From contig NZ_LXYI01000089.1 of assembly GCF_001650875.1 (NCBI RefSeq), positions 1 through 64,000 on the forward strand: 64,000 nt of DNA, read 5' to 3'. Under the pieces are notes generated by a model. The model worked only from the letters and a program-made list of their open reading frames with translations, had not been told where the DNA came from and searched no databases. The DNA is from Sulfitobacter sp. EhC04. GTDB taxonomy: Bacteria > Pseudomonadota > Alphaproteobacteria > Rhodobacterales > Rhodobacteraceae. Made by a program: the position numbers and the translations under genes. Below are positions 53,665 through 62,888 of this stretch, piece after piece. Position 1 is the first letter of the stretch. The number at the start of each line of letters is the position of its first letter.

Positions 53665-54722
53665 ATCGCGCTTTCGGGCAACAGGGCATAGGCGCGCTGG
53701 ATCGGCATCAGGACCAACATACGGCCGGGGTCACGCAGCTTGCCAGCCGCCAGTCCGGCCTGATCCCCGGTGCCGAAAAAGACATCCGCCCGCTGCGCGC
53801 CCTTGATCGCCGATCCGGTGTCCTGCGCGATCATCAAACGGCGCAGTGGATTCTCGCCGTCTTTCTCGATCCAGACCGGCGTACCAAGTTTGACGTATGA
53901 TGGATCAACGGCAATTGACCGCATGGCGGTCACGCTCCGGTTCATCGCGCCCAACGGCCCCTGATCCGCAGGAACCTTGCTGACCTCGCGAAAGAAGACA
54001 TAGGACGGATTGTGATACAGCAATTCGCGGCCATCTTCCGGGTTTCGCCGTACCCAATTCTTGATCACCTGTGCGCTGACCTGATGCGGCTGATAGACGC
54101 CGCGACGTACCAGTTCCACCCCGATGGATTTATAAGGGTGGCCGTTCGCCCCGCGATAGCCAACCCGGATATATCGGCCATTCGGCAGCCTGATGCGGCC
54201 AGAGCCCTGGATTTGCAGAAAGAACAACTCAACCGGGTCATCAACCCATGCGATTTCCAGACCTCGACCCGCCATCACATCGCCATCCAATATCTCGCGA
54301 CGGGTCAGCCAGGGGTTCTGGGCCAGGGCCTCGTTCGGCATTTTGTAGATCGGGTAGCGAAAGCGTTCGGACCTGTAGAGATCTCCGTCAAGCTCGGGCT
54401 CAAAATAGCCGGTAAAAAGGGCGTCTTGCCCATCCTCGATCAAGACGGGCCTGAAAAACAATTCGAAGAACTGGCGCGGCTCGGGGTTGGTTTGGGCAAA
54501 TTTGCAAACCGCGGTCCAGTCCAGATCGTCCAGGTCCCGACATGTGTTCAGAAAGGTCTTGAGCGCTGCAGCATGGTCATCCTCCGCCCAGCCGTTCAAC
54601 TGGTCGAACTCCATCACCTTATAGGAAACATCGGTCGCAGAAGCGGGGGTCACTGTTGCAACCCCCGTCCATACCAATGCAAGAACCGCATGGATCAGCC
54701 GTCTGTAGAAACCAGCATCCAA
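53661..54722 (-). CDS. mltA: Membrane-bound lytic murein transglycosylase A
   Basis: 353 residues with an N-terminal hydrophobic signal (LIHAVLALVWTGVATVTPASA). MltA domain: TGYFEPELDGDLYRSERFRYPIY, FFLQIQGSGRIRLPNG, YRGANGHPYKSIG, and the 3D domain SIAVDPSYVKLGTPVWI ... DTGSAIKGAQRADVFFG with the catalytic Asp. It cleaves peptidoglycan to anhydro-muropeptides, linking to amgK-murU recycling at 19-21 kb. Its start overlaps the preceding gene by 28 nt. Confidence 0.95.
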   Translation of the reverse strand: MDAGFYRRLIHAVLALVWTGVATVTPASATDVSYKVMEFDQLNGWAEDDHAAALKTFLNTCRDLDDLDWTAVCKFAQTNPEPRQFFELFFRPVLIEDGQDALFTGYFEPELDGDLYRSERFRYPIYKMPNEALAQNPWLTRREILDGDVMAGRGLEIAWVDDPVELFFLQIQGSGRIRLPNGRYIRVGYRGANGHPYKSIGVELVRRGVYQPHQVSAQVIKNWVRRNPEDGRELLYHNPSYVFFREVSKVPADQGPLGAMNRSVTAMRSIAVDPSYVKLGTPVWIEKDGENPLRRLMIAQDTGSAIKGAQRADVFFGTGDQAGLAAGKLRDPGRMLVLMPIQRAYALLPESAI

Positions 54723-55354
54723 TTCGGATCATCCGAGCCCATGATGCGCGCAAAAACCCATGTGTCTTTCTGGCGCTTAATTTCTTTCGTGCTGCCTTCG
54801 ACGATATCACCGCCCGCATCGCGGACAGCCGAGGTAAGTTCGGCAACAAAGCGAATTGCAAGTTCCGCTTCATTGGTATCGTCGTCAAGCCTTGCATCCA
54901 CCAATTCTGTCTCACGAACACCGATAAAATGCGCCTCGATGGTCAGGCCCTTATCTTCGCGGGCGGCCACGCCGTCGACAAAGCTTTCGTAGATTTCTTC
55001 GCTCAGAAAGGGCTGGATCTGCGCCAGATCGCCTTTTTCGTATCCCATCACGATCATTTCATAGGCACCGCGCGCGCCGCCCAGAAAGTCGCTGACACCA
55101 AAGGATGGCTCAATCCGCTTCATTCGCGCCAGTGCCTTGCCCGCATCGCTGTCTTCGGGAACGTGGTCCGCAATATCCAGATCCGGCCCGCCTTCGATCA
55201 CCTCAAGCGCGGGGCCGCCGCGCCTCTGCGTTGTCTGGTCAACAGCTGGCGGCTTTTCAAACCCTTCACGGGTGCCCAGCACGTTCTTGAGACGCAGGAT
55301 CAGAAATACCGCGATGCCGGCCAAGACCAGTAGCTGTATCATGGGTGAATTCAT
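54695..55354 (-). CDS. Tim44-like domain membrane protein
   Basis: 219 residues from MNSPMIQLLVLAGIAVFLILRL (AGAGG upstream). One N-terminal membrane helix, an acidic linker, then a Tim44/MRPL45-like domain FLGGARGAYEMIVMGYEKGDL ... RQKDTWVFARIMGSDDPNW. In alphaproteobacteria the gene sits between fxsA/secB and mltA; a membrane-associated scaffold role is suspected. Confidence 0.9.
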   Translation of the reverse strand: MNSPMIQLLVLAGIAVFLILRLKNVLGTREGFEKPPAVDQTTQRRGGPALEVIEGGPDLDIADHVPEDSDAGKALARMKRIEPSFGVSDFLGGARGAYEMIVMGYEKGDLAQIQPFLSEEIYESFVDGVAAREDKGLTIEAHFIGVRETELVDARLDDDTNEAELAIRFVAELTSAVRDAGGDIVEGSTKEIKRQKDTWVFARIMGSDDPNWMLVSTDG

Positions 55355-55459
55355 TGGAACCTCTTGGGGTGAAAACATGGAAACACGATGGCTGAAGACT
55401 TATGTAGGTGCTTGACCGGGGTGAGTCCACTCTGCCCCCCATATAAGGAACATTTGCAC

Positions 55460-55945
55460 ATGTGGCTATTGATCGCATTCCTCGCCGTCCCCTTGATCGA
55501 GATCACTCTGTTCATCCAGATCGGTGGTGCCATCGGGCTGGGGTGGACATTGGCTATTGTCGTGATCACCGCCATCCTGGGCGCATCGCTTGCCCGGTCA
55601 CAGGGTGCCATCGCGATGGGGCAGTTGCGCAATTCCTTCTCTGACATGAGCGACCCGACAGAACCATTGGCGCATGGTGCGATGATCCTTTTTGCCGGTG
55701 CCCTGCTGCTGACACCGGGTTTTTTCACCGATGCGGTCGGTTTTTCCCTGTTGATACCGGGCGTTCGCAAGGCCGCATTCGAATTTCTGCGCGCGCGCGT
55801 CAATGTCCAAAGCTTTTCAACCCACGGGTCCCCCCGCACAGACCCCCGGCAGCCAAGGGGCGGAGACGTGATCGACGGCGATTATCACGAGATCCCGCCA
55901 ACTGATCAGGGGTCGCAAAAACCATCGGGATGGACCAAGGAATAG
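55460..55945 (+). CDS. fxsA: FxsA family membrane protein
   Basis: 161 residues from MWLLIAFLAVPLIEITLFI; an in-frame upstream extension to 55388 is not expected in the family. FxsA core: three or four membrane segments with GWTLAIVVITAILGASLARSQG and TPGFFTDAVGFSLLIPGVR. In E. coli overexpression blocks phage T7 exclusion by F. The C-terminal tail is hydrophilic. Divergent from the Tim44-like gene. Confidence 0.93.
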   Translation: MWLLIAFLAVPLIEITLFIQIGGAIGLGWTLAIVVITAILGASLARSQGAIAMGQLRNSFSDMSDPTEPLAHGAMILFAGALLLTPGFFTDAVGFSLLIPGVRKAAFEFLRARVNVQSFSTHGSPRTDPRQPRGGDVIDGDYHEIPPTDQGSQKPSGWTKE

Positions 55946-56014
55946 CGAAGGCATTGAGGGCTGTCGCGCAACCTGATAAGTGCGACACCAACCAATATTT
56001 ACGAGGGAATTTCC

Positions 56015-56497
56015 ATGGCCGAAGAAGCAGCTGCACAACCGACCGCGCCAACGATGCGCGTGTTGGGCCAATTTATCCGCGACATGTCATTCGAGAACAT
56101 CATGGCACAGAAGGGCGCGCCGACAGACGTCCAGCCCGATGTCCAGGTGCAAGTCAACCTGGATGCCAAAAAGCGCCCTGCCGATCACCAGTTCGAATCC
56201 GCGATCAAGCTGAATGTCACCTCCAAGAACAAGGGCGGCGATCAGACGTTGTTTGTGCTTGAACTGGATTATGTCGGCATCTTTCATATCGAAAACGTAC
56301 CAGACGACCAGATTCACCCGTTCCTGCTGATTGAATGCCCGCGGATGATCTTTCCCTTCCTGCGCCGCGTCGTCAGCGACATCACGCGGGATGGCGGCTT
56401 CCCGCCGCTGAATCTGGAAAATATCGACTTTATGTCGATGTACCGCAACGAAGTCGCACGTCGTCAGGCCGAAACGCCGCCCAAGGCAGACGCCTAA
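56015..56497 (+). CDS. secB: Protein-export chaperone SecB
   Basis: 160 residues. It opens with MRVLGQFIRDMSFENI, the classical SecB start after an Ala-rich tip, and includes LELDYVGIFHIENVP, IECPRMIFPFLRRVVSDITRDGGFPPLNLENIDF split by short variations. Homotetramer that holds precursors for SecA. AGGG lies before the ATG. Confidence 0.97.
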   Translation: MAEEAAAQPTAPTMRVLGQFIRDMSFENIMAQKGAPTDVQPDVQVQVNLDAKKRPADHQFESAIKLNVTSKNKGGDQTLFVLELDYVGIFHIENVPDDQIHPFLLIECPRMIFPFLRRVVSDITRDGGFPPLNLENIDFMSMYRNEVARRQAETPPKADA

Positions 56498-56595
56498 AAC
56501 ATCCGGCCTTTAACCTTAGGCATCACAGATCACTTTTCGCACCCCGCCGCAGGCGAAGGCAGCGACCAAGTGAGTCATGTTAAAGGCCGGACGTT
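56498..56595. repeat. Long inverted repeat filling the secB-dnaQ gap
   Basis: Left arm AACATCCGGCCTTTAAC (56498-56514) and right arm GTTAAAGGCCGGACGTT (56579-56595) pair over 17 positions with one mismatch. The 64-nt loop can itself pair (CACTT/AAGTG, TTCGC/GCGAA). It separates the convergent secB and dnaQ genes and probably terminates both, though T-runs are absent. Confidence 0.65.
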
Positions 56596-57282
56596 CTAAC
56601 CCTTACCCCACATGGCGTCGTCGCCCAGCTTGCCGATAAGATCGGCATGGGCGGCGGCCTCTTTTTCCGTCAGTCTGGAGGGCAGGGGATTTGCCCTTGG
56701 CTTTGGCGTCCAGTCGACCTGAGTTGCACCCTCCGACGCTTCCGGCTTTGCCGACAATGCAAAATCCGGTTGCCGCCCGCCGATCAATTCAAGATAGACC
56801 TCCGCCAGGATTTCACTGTCCAGCAGCGCCCCGTGAAGGGTCCGAGATGAATTGTCGATGTTAAATCGTCGGCACAGGGCATCAAGAGACGCGGGCGATC
56901 CGGGGAACCGTTTCCGGGCGATGGCCAGTGTGTCGATGGCCTGTTCCCACGGGATCTGGGGCAGATTCATCCATTTCAATTCAGCATTCAGGAACTTGAT
57001 GTCAAAGGCGGCATTGTGGATCACCAGCTTTGCATCACCGATGAAATCCAGGAACGCCTGACCGACCTCTGCAAACTTGGGTTTGTCGCGCAGAAAATCA
57101 TCGCCCAGCCCATGCACCTGAAAGGCATCGTCGGGCATGGCGCGTTCAGGATTGATATACTGGTGATAGGTCCGGCCCGTCGCCATATGGCCCATCAGCT
57201 CAACCGCGCCGATCTCGACGATCCTGTCGCCAGTCTCGGGGTCAAAACCCGTGGTTTCGGTATCAAGAACGACTTCACGCAT
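56596..57282 (-). CDS. dnaQ: DNA polymerase III epsilon subunit
   Basis: 228 residues, proofreading 3'-5' exonuclease. Exo I VLDTETTGFDPETGDRIVEIGAVE, Exo II VIHNAAFDIKFLNAEL and Exo III HGALLDSEILAEVYLEL with the His of the DnaQ type. Overlaps coaE by 8 nt. Read leftward, away from the putative origin. Confidence 0.97.
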   Translation of the reverse strand: MREVVLDTETTGFDPETGDRIVEIGAVELMGHMATGRTYHQYINPERAMPDDAFQVHGLGDDFLRDKPKFAEVGQAFLDFIGDAKLVIHNAAFDIKFLNAELKWMNLPQIPWEQAIDTLAIARKRFPGSPASLDALCRRFNIDNSSRTLHGALLDSEILAEVYLELIGGRQPDFALSAKPEASEGATQVDWTPKPRANPLPSRLTEKEAAAHADLIGKLGDDAMWGKG

Positions 57283-57865
57283 CTTTTACTCTCTTCCGAA
57301 TGTCCTTTACCACATCCCGCACCTGTTCCCTTGCGTGTTCGATCGTGTCTGTTTCGATAACATAATCCGCGAGGGCGCGTTTTTCTGCGGCGGGCATCTG
57401 TTTTGCCTTGATGGCCTCGAACTGGGCAGGGGTCATCGTGCCACGTTCCAGCACCCGCTGCCGCTGTGTCGCGTCATCGACATATACGCAAACAGTGGCA
57501 TCGACCCGCGCCTGTCCTCCGGTTTCGAATAGCAGGGGAATGTCCAGAACAACAATATCCGCCGTTGCCTGTTCCAGAAACGCGGCGCGATCCTGCGCGA
57601 CCAGCGGATGAACGATGCTTTCAATCTTTTTCAGGGCGTCCGGCGTCTGGCTGATGATCTGTTTCAGTATTGTCCGCGAAACAGCGCCATCCTGAACCGC
57701 ATCTGGAAAGGCTTTGCGAAACGGGGCCACAGCCGCGCCATTCACATCATAAAGCCGGTGGACGGCTGCATCTGCATCCCAGAGGGCGCAGCCCTCATCA
57801 ACGAACATGGCTGCCGTCGTGGATTTGCCCATGCCGATGGACCCGGTCAGACCCAGCACGAACAT
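57275..57865 (-). CDS. coaE: Dephospho-CoA kinase
   Basis: 196 residues from [18 protein letters not shown]; the longer frame to 57922 lies in aroE. P-loop GSIGMGKST, DADAAVHRLY, and VLDIPLLFE are family hallmarks. Last step of coenzyme A synthesis. Its start overlaps the aroE stop by 1 nt. Confidence 0.97.
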   Translation of the reverse strand: MFVLGLTGSIGMGKSTTAAMFVDEGCALWDADAAVHRLYDVNGAAVAPFRKAFPDAVQDGAVSRTILKQIISQTPDALKKIESIVHPLVAQDRAAFLEQATADIVVLDIPLLFETGGQARVDATVCVYVDDATQRQRVLERGTMTPAQFEAIKAKQMPAAEKRALADYVIETDTIEHAREQVRDVVKDIRKRVKDA

Positions 57866-58698
57866 CAGCGCAGCGCTGCCGCACGGGTTGCGCGGTCGAC
57901 CTCGGGACGTTTTCCGAACCAACGTTCAAACCCCGGCACGGCCTGATGCAGCAACATCCCCAACCCGTCGACAGTGACACATCCCATCTGCTCGGCTGTT
58001 TCAAGCAGCCGGGTCTTCAGCGGGGCATAGACAAGATCAGTCACCACGGCACCGGGTTGTAGCCCATCCAGCGGCACCCGCATCTCACTTTTGCCGATCA
58101 TGCCCAGCGATGTCGTGTTCACCACGAGATGCGCATGATCCAGCATATTGCCTGCCTGAACCCAGTCATAGACACGAATTCTGCTGCCAAAGTCGGATTT
58201 CAGCTTGTCCGCCCTGACACGGGTACGGTTTGAAAGAAGGATCTCTGGCACGCCGGCATCCAGAAGCGATGCAATCACGGCCCGCGCCGCACCCCCGGCA
58301 CCCAGGATCGCTGCCGGACCAGACCTGGGGTTCCAATTGGGTGCGCCCGCTTTCAGGTTCTCGATAAACCCGTAACCGTCTGTATTATCGGCATGAATCT
58401 TGCCATCCTTGCGAAATATCAGGGTATTGGCCGCACCGATCAGGATCGCGCGGTCCGTCACCAGATCGGCAATGGTCATTACCGCTTCCTTGTGGGGGAT
58501 TGTGACGTTCACGCCAACAAATCCCATCTTTGGCAGTGACCGGACGACGGTCTCAAGGTCCTGAACAGAGACATCCATGGGGATGTAATAGCCTGAAATT
58601 CCATAGGTCTTGAGCCAATGCCCCTGCAACTGCGGCGATTTGGAATGGGCAATCGGCGATCCAATCACGCCTGCAAGCGGTATTTTCGGCAATGTCAT
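57865..58698 (-). CDS. aroE: Shikimate dehydrogenase
   Basis: 277 residues. Shikimate-binding [17 protein letters not shown], catalytic Lys in [16 protein letters not shown], and NADP-binding [14 protein letters not shown] with the NRT adenine-phosphate clamp. Reduces 3-dehydroshikimate in aromatic amino-acid synthesis. ATGA overlap with maf. Confidence 0.97.
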   Translation of the reverse strand: MTLPKIPLAGVIGSPIAHSKSPQLQGHWLKTYGISGYYIPMDVSVQDLETVVRSLPKMGFVGVNVTIPHKEAVMTIADLVTDRAILIGAANTLIFRKDGKIHADNTDGYGFIENLKAGAPNWNPRSGPAAILGAGGAARAVIASLLDAGVPEILLSNRTRVRADKLKSDFGSRIRVYDWVQAGNMLDHAHLVVNTTSLGMIGKSEMRVPLDGLQPGAVVTDLVYAPLKTRLLETAEQMGCVTVDGLGMLLHQAVPGFERWFGKRPEVDRATRAAALR

Positions 58699-59294
58699 GT
58701 CGCAAGGTCTCCGCGCAGGGCCAGATAGTTCAGGAGTTCCAAAAGTGGCATACCCAGAACGTGAAAGTAATCCCCTTCGATGGAGGTGAACAACCGCGAT
58801 CCTTCCTCTTCCAGTTTATAGCATCCGACGGCATGCCGGATGCTGTCCCAGTTGCGGGTGACATAATCGTTCAGATAGCTGTCCGAGAGGTCACGCATCC
58901 GAAGCCTGACCTGCCCGACATGCCGCCATATCGGTTTTCCACCCTCGCAGATGACAGCGGCGGACAGCAGCATGTGCCGATCCCCGCGCAGCCCGGAAAG
59001 CTGGCGCATGGCATCCTCTGGACTGTCGGGTTTGGACAGCAGCTTTCCCCGGTGATCCAGAACCTGATCACATCCGATGACAAGCGCATCTGGATGTTTG
59101 TCGCTGATCTTGCGCGCTTTCATTTCGGCAAGGGCGTCAGCAATATCACGCGGAGACGCGTCTTCGGCTATGAGCGCGGTCCTGATCATCTCTTCGTCGA
59201 TCCGGGCAACTTCAACAGAATGGTGAACGGCCGCCTGTTGCAGCAGTTTCGCGCGGATGGACGACCCGGAAGCCAGGATGATCGGCTGAGACAT
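58695..59294 (-). CDS. maf: Maf-like nucleotide pyrophosphatase
   Basis: 199 residues. Maf signature [26 protein letters not shown] and [21 protein letters not shown]. House-cleaning pyrophosphatase for non-canonical nucleotides. First gene left of the presumed replication origin; CtrA-type and DnaA-like sequences lie directly before its start codon. Confidence 0.95.
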   Translation of the reverse strand: MSQPIILASGSSIRAKLLQQAAVHHSVEVARIDEEMIRTALIAEDASPRDIADALAEMKARKISDKHPDALVIGCDQVLDHRGKLLSKPDSPEDAMRQLSGLRGDRHMLLSAAVICEGGKPIWRHVGQVRLRMRDLSDSYLNDYVTRNWDSIRHAVGCYKLEEEGSRLFTSIEGDYFHVLGMPLLELLNYLALRGDLAT

Positions 59295-59698
59295 GGGGAT
59301 AACCCTGTGTAAGACGTTAAGGAGTAATTAAGGACTTTTAACCGAGAGCAACAGCCCACCGTTGAAAAGCGGATTATCCGGCGATCTGGCGACGTTGTGC
59401 CAGAAAAATCCACGCGTGGAGAAGGACAAGTCCGGATCCGGGAGGAATCGATTTTCGCTCAAGTTGTCCTGATGTATATCCACAGGTTAAGATACGACGA
59501 TACGCGTCACATGGCGGATTCAGGAGTGATTTTTGCCTCTTGACGCAATGTTATGCACATGATGCTCCAACCGTTATCAGACTGGGGACATCTGCAGGTA
59601 AAAGACCGTAATCCACAGTTTCCTGTCTCCCTACATACTACATCATCTTTCTTCTTATCTTTATTATTATTAGAAGGGCATGGAAACCGGAGTGGGAT
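59295..59698. other. oriC: Probable chromosomal replication origin (oriC)
   Basis: 404 bp without a gene, between divergent maf and hemJ. DnaA-box-like 9-mers (consensus TTATCCACA): TTATCCCCA (minus strand, 59294-59302), TTATCCGGC (59374-59382), AAATCCACG (59406-59414), ATATCCACA (59476-59484), TTATGCACA (59551-59559, fits TTATNCACA) and TAATCCACA (59609-59617). A CtrA-type site is at 59317-59331. A pyrimidine/AT-rich stretch at about 59645-59674 beside hemJ could be the unwinding element. The flanking genes maf-aroE-coaE-dnaQ match the side of the Caulobacter origin; hemE, usual on the other side there, is not here. Confidence 0.75.
59317..59342. promoter_or_regulatory. CtrA-type binding site in the origin region
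   Basis: TTAA (59317-59320), 7 nt, TTAA (59328-59331): the full CtrA consensus TTAA-N7-TTAA. A further half-site TTAAC follows at 59338-59342. It lies 23-48 bp before the maf start, so it could control replication, maf transcription or both. Confidence 0.6.
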
Positions 59699-60148
59699 AT
59701 GTCTGACCTTCTTGCCCTCGCTTACCCTTGGATCAAAGCGCTTCATATCATCTCCGTGATTTCATGGATGGCTGCGCTGTTCTATCTGCCACGACTGTTT
59801 GTCCATCATATTGAGAAAGCCGGGTTGAGCGGCAGCACCCACGATATTTTCACGCTGATGGAGTTCAAGCTGGCAACTGTCATCATGAGACCCGCGATGA
59901 TCGCAACCTGGGTCTTTGGGCTTGCCCTTGTGTTTACGCCGGGGATCGTCGACTGGACGGCGGTCTGGCCCTATACGAAAGCGGCCTGCGTCATTGCGAT
60001 GTCTGGTTTCAATGATTGGTTGATGGCGCGGATGAGGGAGTTTGGCGAGGGAAAGAACAAGCTGACCGGGCGACAATACCGGTTGTTGAACGAAGTTCCG
60101 ACCGTCTTGATGATCTTGATTGTCGTTTCGGTGGTCGTGAAGTTCTGA
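59699..60148 (+). CDS. hemJ: Protoporphyrinogen IX oxidase HemJ
   Basis: 149 residues, four membrane helices, family opening LLALAYPWIKALHIISVISWMAALFYLPRLFVHH with the conserved heme-ligand His and WMA segment, then EFKLATVIMRPAMIATWVFG and RQYRLLNEVPTVLMI. It oxidises protoporphyrinogen IX to protoporphyrin IX in the inner membrane in organisms without HemG/HemY oxidases. First gene right of the origin. Confidence 0.93.
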   Translation: MSDLLALAYPWIKALHIISVISWMAALFYLPRLFVHHIEKAGLSGSTHDIFTLMEFKLATVIMRPAMIATWVFGLALVFTPGIVDWTAVWPYTKAACVIAMSGFNDWLMARMREFGEGKNKLTGRQYRLLNEVPTVLMILIVVSVVVKF

Positions 60149-60277
60149 GCTGATTGACTCGGCACGCGCCGCGACATATATCCCTTTGCAACGCCCCGTC
60201 CGGGGTGATTGCCTAGCTTCAACATTGCAATGATGACCAGCCGACGCCGCGCGCGTTGCCGCTGAACGGGATTTTCC

Positions 60278-61549
60278 ATGACAACAGATACACTGAACCT
60301 TGCGGATCTGAAGGCGCAGACGCCCAAGAACCTTCTCGCCATGGCCGAAGAGCTTGAGATCGAAAACGCCTCCACCATGCGCAAGGGCGAAATGATGTTC
60401 CAGATCCTGCGCGAACGCGCGGACGAGGGCTGGGAAATTTCGGGCGATGGCGTGCTTGAGGTGCTTCAGGACGGTTTCGGTTTCCTGCGGTCGCCAGAGG
60501 CGAACTATCTGCCGGGCCCCGATGATATTTACGTTTCACCCGAGATGATCCGTCAATGGTCGCTGCGCACCGGTGACACGATTGAGGGGCTGATTAAGGC
60601 ACCCGACGATAACGAGCGTTACTTTGCGCTGACCGAAGTGACCAAGATCAACTTTGAAGAGCCGGAAAAGGCGCGCCACAAGGTGGCTTTCGAGAACCTG
60701 ACGCCGCTCTATCCGGATGAACGCCTGACCATGGAAGTGGACGACCCAACGGTCAAGGACCGGTCGGCCCGGATCATTGACCTGGTGTCGCCCATCGGCA
60801 AGGGCCAGCGTTCCCTGATCGTGGCGCCGCCGCGGACGGGTAAGACGGTTCTGCTGCAAAACATCGCGAACTCGATCGAGAAAAACCACCCCGAGTGCTA
60901 TCTGATCGTGTTGCTGATCGACGAAAGGCCCGAGGAAGTCACCGACATGCAGCGGTCGGTCAAGGGCGAGGTTGTCTCCTCCACCTTCGACGAACCTGCG
61001 ACCCGGCACGTGGCCGTGTCCGATATGGTGATCGAAAAGGCGAAACGCCTGGTGGAACACAAGCGCGATGTGGTGATCCTGCTCGATTCCATCACACGCC
61101 TTGGCCGTGCCTTCAACACCGTGGTCCCGTCGTCCGGCAAGGTTCTGACCGGTGGCGTGGACGCAAATGCGCTGCAACGCCCCAAGCGGTTCTTTGGTGC
61201 TGCCCGGAACATCGAAGAGGGCGGGTCGCTGACCATCATCGCGACTGCGTTGATCGATACGGGCAGCCGGATGGACGAGGTGATCTTTGAGGAATTCAAA
61301 GGCACAGGTAACTCTGAAATTGTTCTGGATCGCAAGATTGCGGACAAACGTGTGTTCCCGGCCATCGACATTCTCAAATCGGGCACACGTAAGGAGGACT
61401 TGTTGGTCGAGAAAATTGACCTGCAGAAAACCTTTGTCCTGCGTCGGATTCTGAACCCGATGGGCACCACCGATGCCATCGAGTTCCTGATCGGCAAGCT
61501 GAAACAGACCAAGACGAACTCGGACTTCTTCGATTCAATGAACACCTGA
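60278..61549 (+). CDS. rho: Transcription termination factor Rho
   Basis: 423 residues. N-terminal helix [22 protein letters not shown], cold-shock-like RNA-binding [24 protein letters not shown], Walker [16 protein letters not shown], Walker [17 protein letters not shown], and R-loop/Q-loop regions. Hexameric RNA helicase. The 129-nt leader contains a CCCCG/CGGGG hairpin near 60202, possibly part of autoregulation. Confidence 0.98.
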   Translation: MTTDTLNLADLKAQTPKNLLAMAEELEIENASTMRKGEMMFQILRERADEGWEISGDGVLEVLQDGFGFLRSPEANYLPGPDDIYVSPEMIRQWSLRTGDTIEGLIKAPDDNERYFALTEVTKINFEEPEKARHKVAFENLTPLYPDERLTMEVDDPTVKDRSARIIDLVSPIGKGQRSLIVAPPRTGKTVLLQNIANSIEKNHPECYLIVLLIDERPEEVTDMQRSVKGEVVSSTFDEPATRHVAVSDMVIEKAKRLVEHKRDVVILLDSITRLGRAFNTVVPSSGKVLTGGVDANALQRPKRFFGAARNIEEGGSLTIIATALIDTGSRMDEVIFEEFKGTGNSEIVLDRKIADKRVFPAIDILKSGTRKEDLLVEKIDLQKTFVLRRILNPMGTTDAIEFLIGKLKQTKTNSDFFDSMNT

Positions 61550-61580
61550 GTTATTTAATAATAACAATGGTTTAAGTCAA

Positions 61581-62867
61581 ATGGATACGATATTTGCCCA
61601 GGCAACGGTCATGGGTCGGGCAGGGGTTGCTGTTGTCCGGATTTCTGGGCCGGACGCCTTTTCCATAGGTGAATCTCTGGCCGGTTCCCTGCCGGAGCCG
61701 CGACAGTCTGCCGTGCGAAACCTGCGTGACCCTGATGGCTCTCTTCTGGATCAGGCGCTTGTCTTGCGCTTTGCCGGGCCGCACAGTTTCACTGGCGAGG
61801 ATGTTGTCGAATTTCACCTGCATGGGAGCATCGCGGTGATCCGCGCTGTGCTGCGTTGTTTGGGCGCATTCCCTGACACACGGCTTGCTGAACCCGGCGA
61901 ATTCTCGCGCCGCGCGCTTGAGAACGGCCGCATGGATTTGGTCCAGATCGAGGGTCTGGGCGATTTGATCGACGCGGAGACAGAGGCGCAGCGCAAACAG
62001 GCGATGTTGGGCTTTTCGGGCAAGCTTGGTGACCGGGTAGAGCAATGGCGCGTTGATTTGATCAGGGCTGCGTCCCTTTTGACTGTCACCATTGATTTTG
62101 CCGATGAAGATGTGCCCGTTGATGTGACGCCGGAACTGACCGAATTGCTGCAAGGTGTCATGCAAGGCATTGATGCCGAAATGGCGGGGATCGGTGCAGC
62201 AGAACGTATCAGGATGGGTTTCGAAGTTGCAATCATCGGTCCTGCGAATGCCGGGAAGTCGACCTTGCTGAATGCGCTGGCGGGCCGGGATGCTGCGATC
62301 ACGTCCGAGGTTGCGGGGACAACCCGAGATGTGATTGAAGTGCGGATGGATATTGGCGGTCTGCCGGTGACGTTCCTTGATACCGCCGGTTTGAGAGAGA
62401 CGCAGGATAGCGTTGAAAAGATCGGTGTTCAAAGGGCGGTTGAGCGGAGCGAAGCTGCGGACCTGAGGGTATTTTTGTGCGAAGTGGTTGAAGATCTGAT
62501 CGTTCAGCCTGAGCCTGATGACATTCATGTCCGTCCCAAGGCGGATACCCGGTCGGACAAGGTTGGCGCGGTTTCAGGTCGGACTGGGGAGGGCGTATCG
62601 GCGTTAATGCAGAGCATTCAATCCGTTCTGGAAGGCCGCGTTCAGAACGCCGGGCTTGCCACGCAGGAGCGGCACCGCGTTGCTCTGCTGCATGCGCGGG
62701 AATCCCTCCATTCCGCGATTGTGATGGCTTCCGGTGGAACGGACCAGTATGATTTCGCAGCAGAGGAATTGCGATTGGCGATTCAGGCGTTGGAAAGCTT
62801 GATTGGTCGGGTAGATGTTGAAAACTTCCTCGATGAGATTTTTGCGAACTTCTGCATTGGGAAATGA
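61581..62867 (+). CDS. mnmE: tRNA modification GTPase MnmE
   Basis: 428 residues. N-terminal tetrahydrofolate-binding domain ([22 protein letters not shown]), helical domain, internal G domain with [16 protein letters not shown] and [16 protein letters not shown], and the invariant C-terminal FCIGK with the catalytic-type Cys. With MnmG it makes cmnm5U/mnm5U at tRNA wobble positions. There is no clear ribosome-binding site in the 31-nt AT-rich spacer after rho. Confidence 0.97.
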   Translation: MDTIFAQATVMGRAGVAVVRISGPDAFSIGESLAGSLPEPRQSAVRNLRDPDGSLLDQALVLRFAGPHSFTGEDVVEFHLHGSIAVIRAVLRCLGAFPDTRLAEPGEFSRRALENGRMDLVQIEGLGDLIDAETEAQRKQAMLGFSGKLGDRVEQWRVDLIRAASLLTVTIDFADEDVPVDVTPELTELLQGVMQGIDAEMAGIGAAERIRMGFEVAIIGPANAGKSTLLNALAGRDAAITSEVAGTTRDVIEVRMDIGGLPVTFLDTAGLRETQDSVEKIGVQRAVERSEAADLRVFLCEVVEDLIVQPEPDDIHVRPKADTRSDKVGAVSGRTGEGVSALMQSIQSVLEGRVQNAGLATQERHRVALLHARESLHSAIVMASGGTDQYDFAAEELRLAIQALESLIGRVDVENFLDEIFANFCIGK

Positions 62868-62872
62868 TGGAG

Positions 62873-62888
62873 TGTTTCACGTGAAACA
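62873..62888. promoter_or_regulatory. parS: parS centromere site overlapping the mnmG start codon
   Basis: TGTTTCACGTGAAACA, a perfect 16-bp palindrome identical to the consensus bound by chromosomal ParB. It lies between the GGAG ribosome-binding site of mnmG and the third codon, with the GTG start at its centre-right, 3.2 kb from the putative oriC. ParAB-parS segregates origins; the parAB genes usually follow mnmG-rsmG just beyond this window. Confidence 0.92.
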
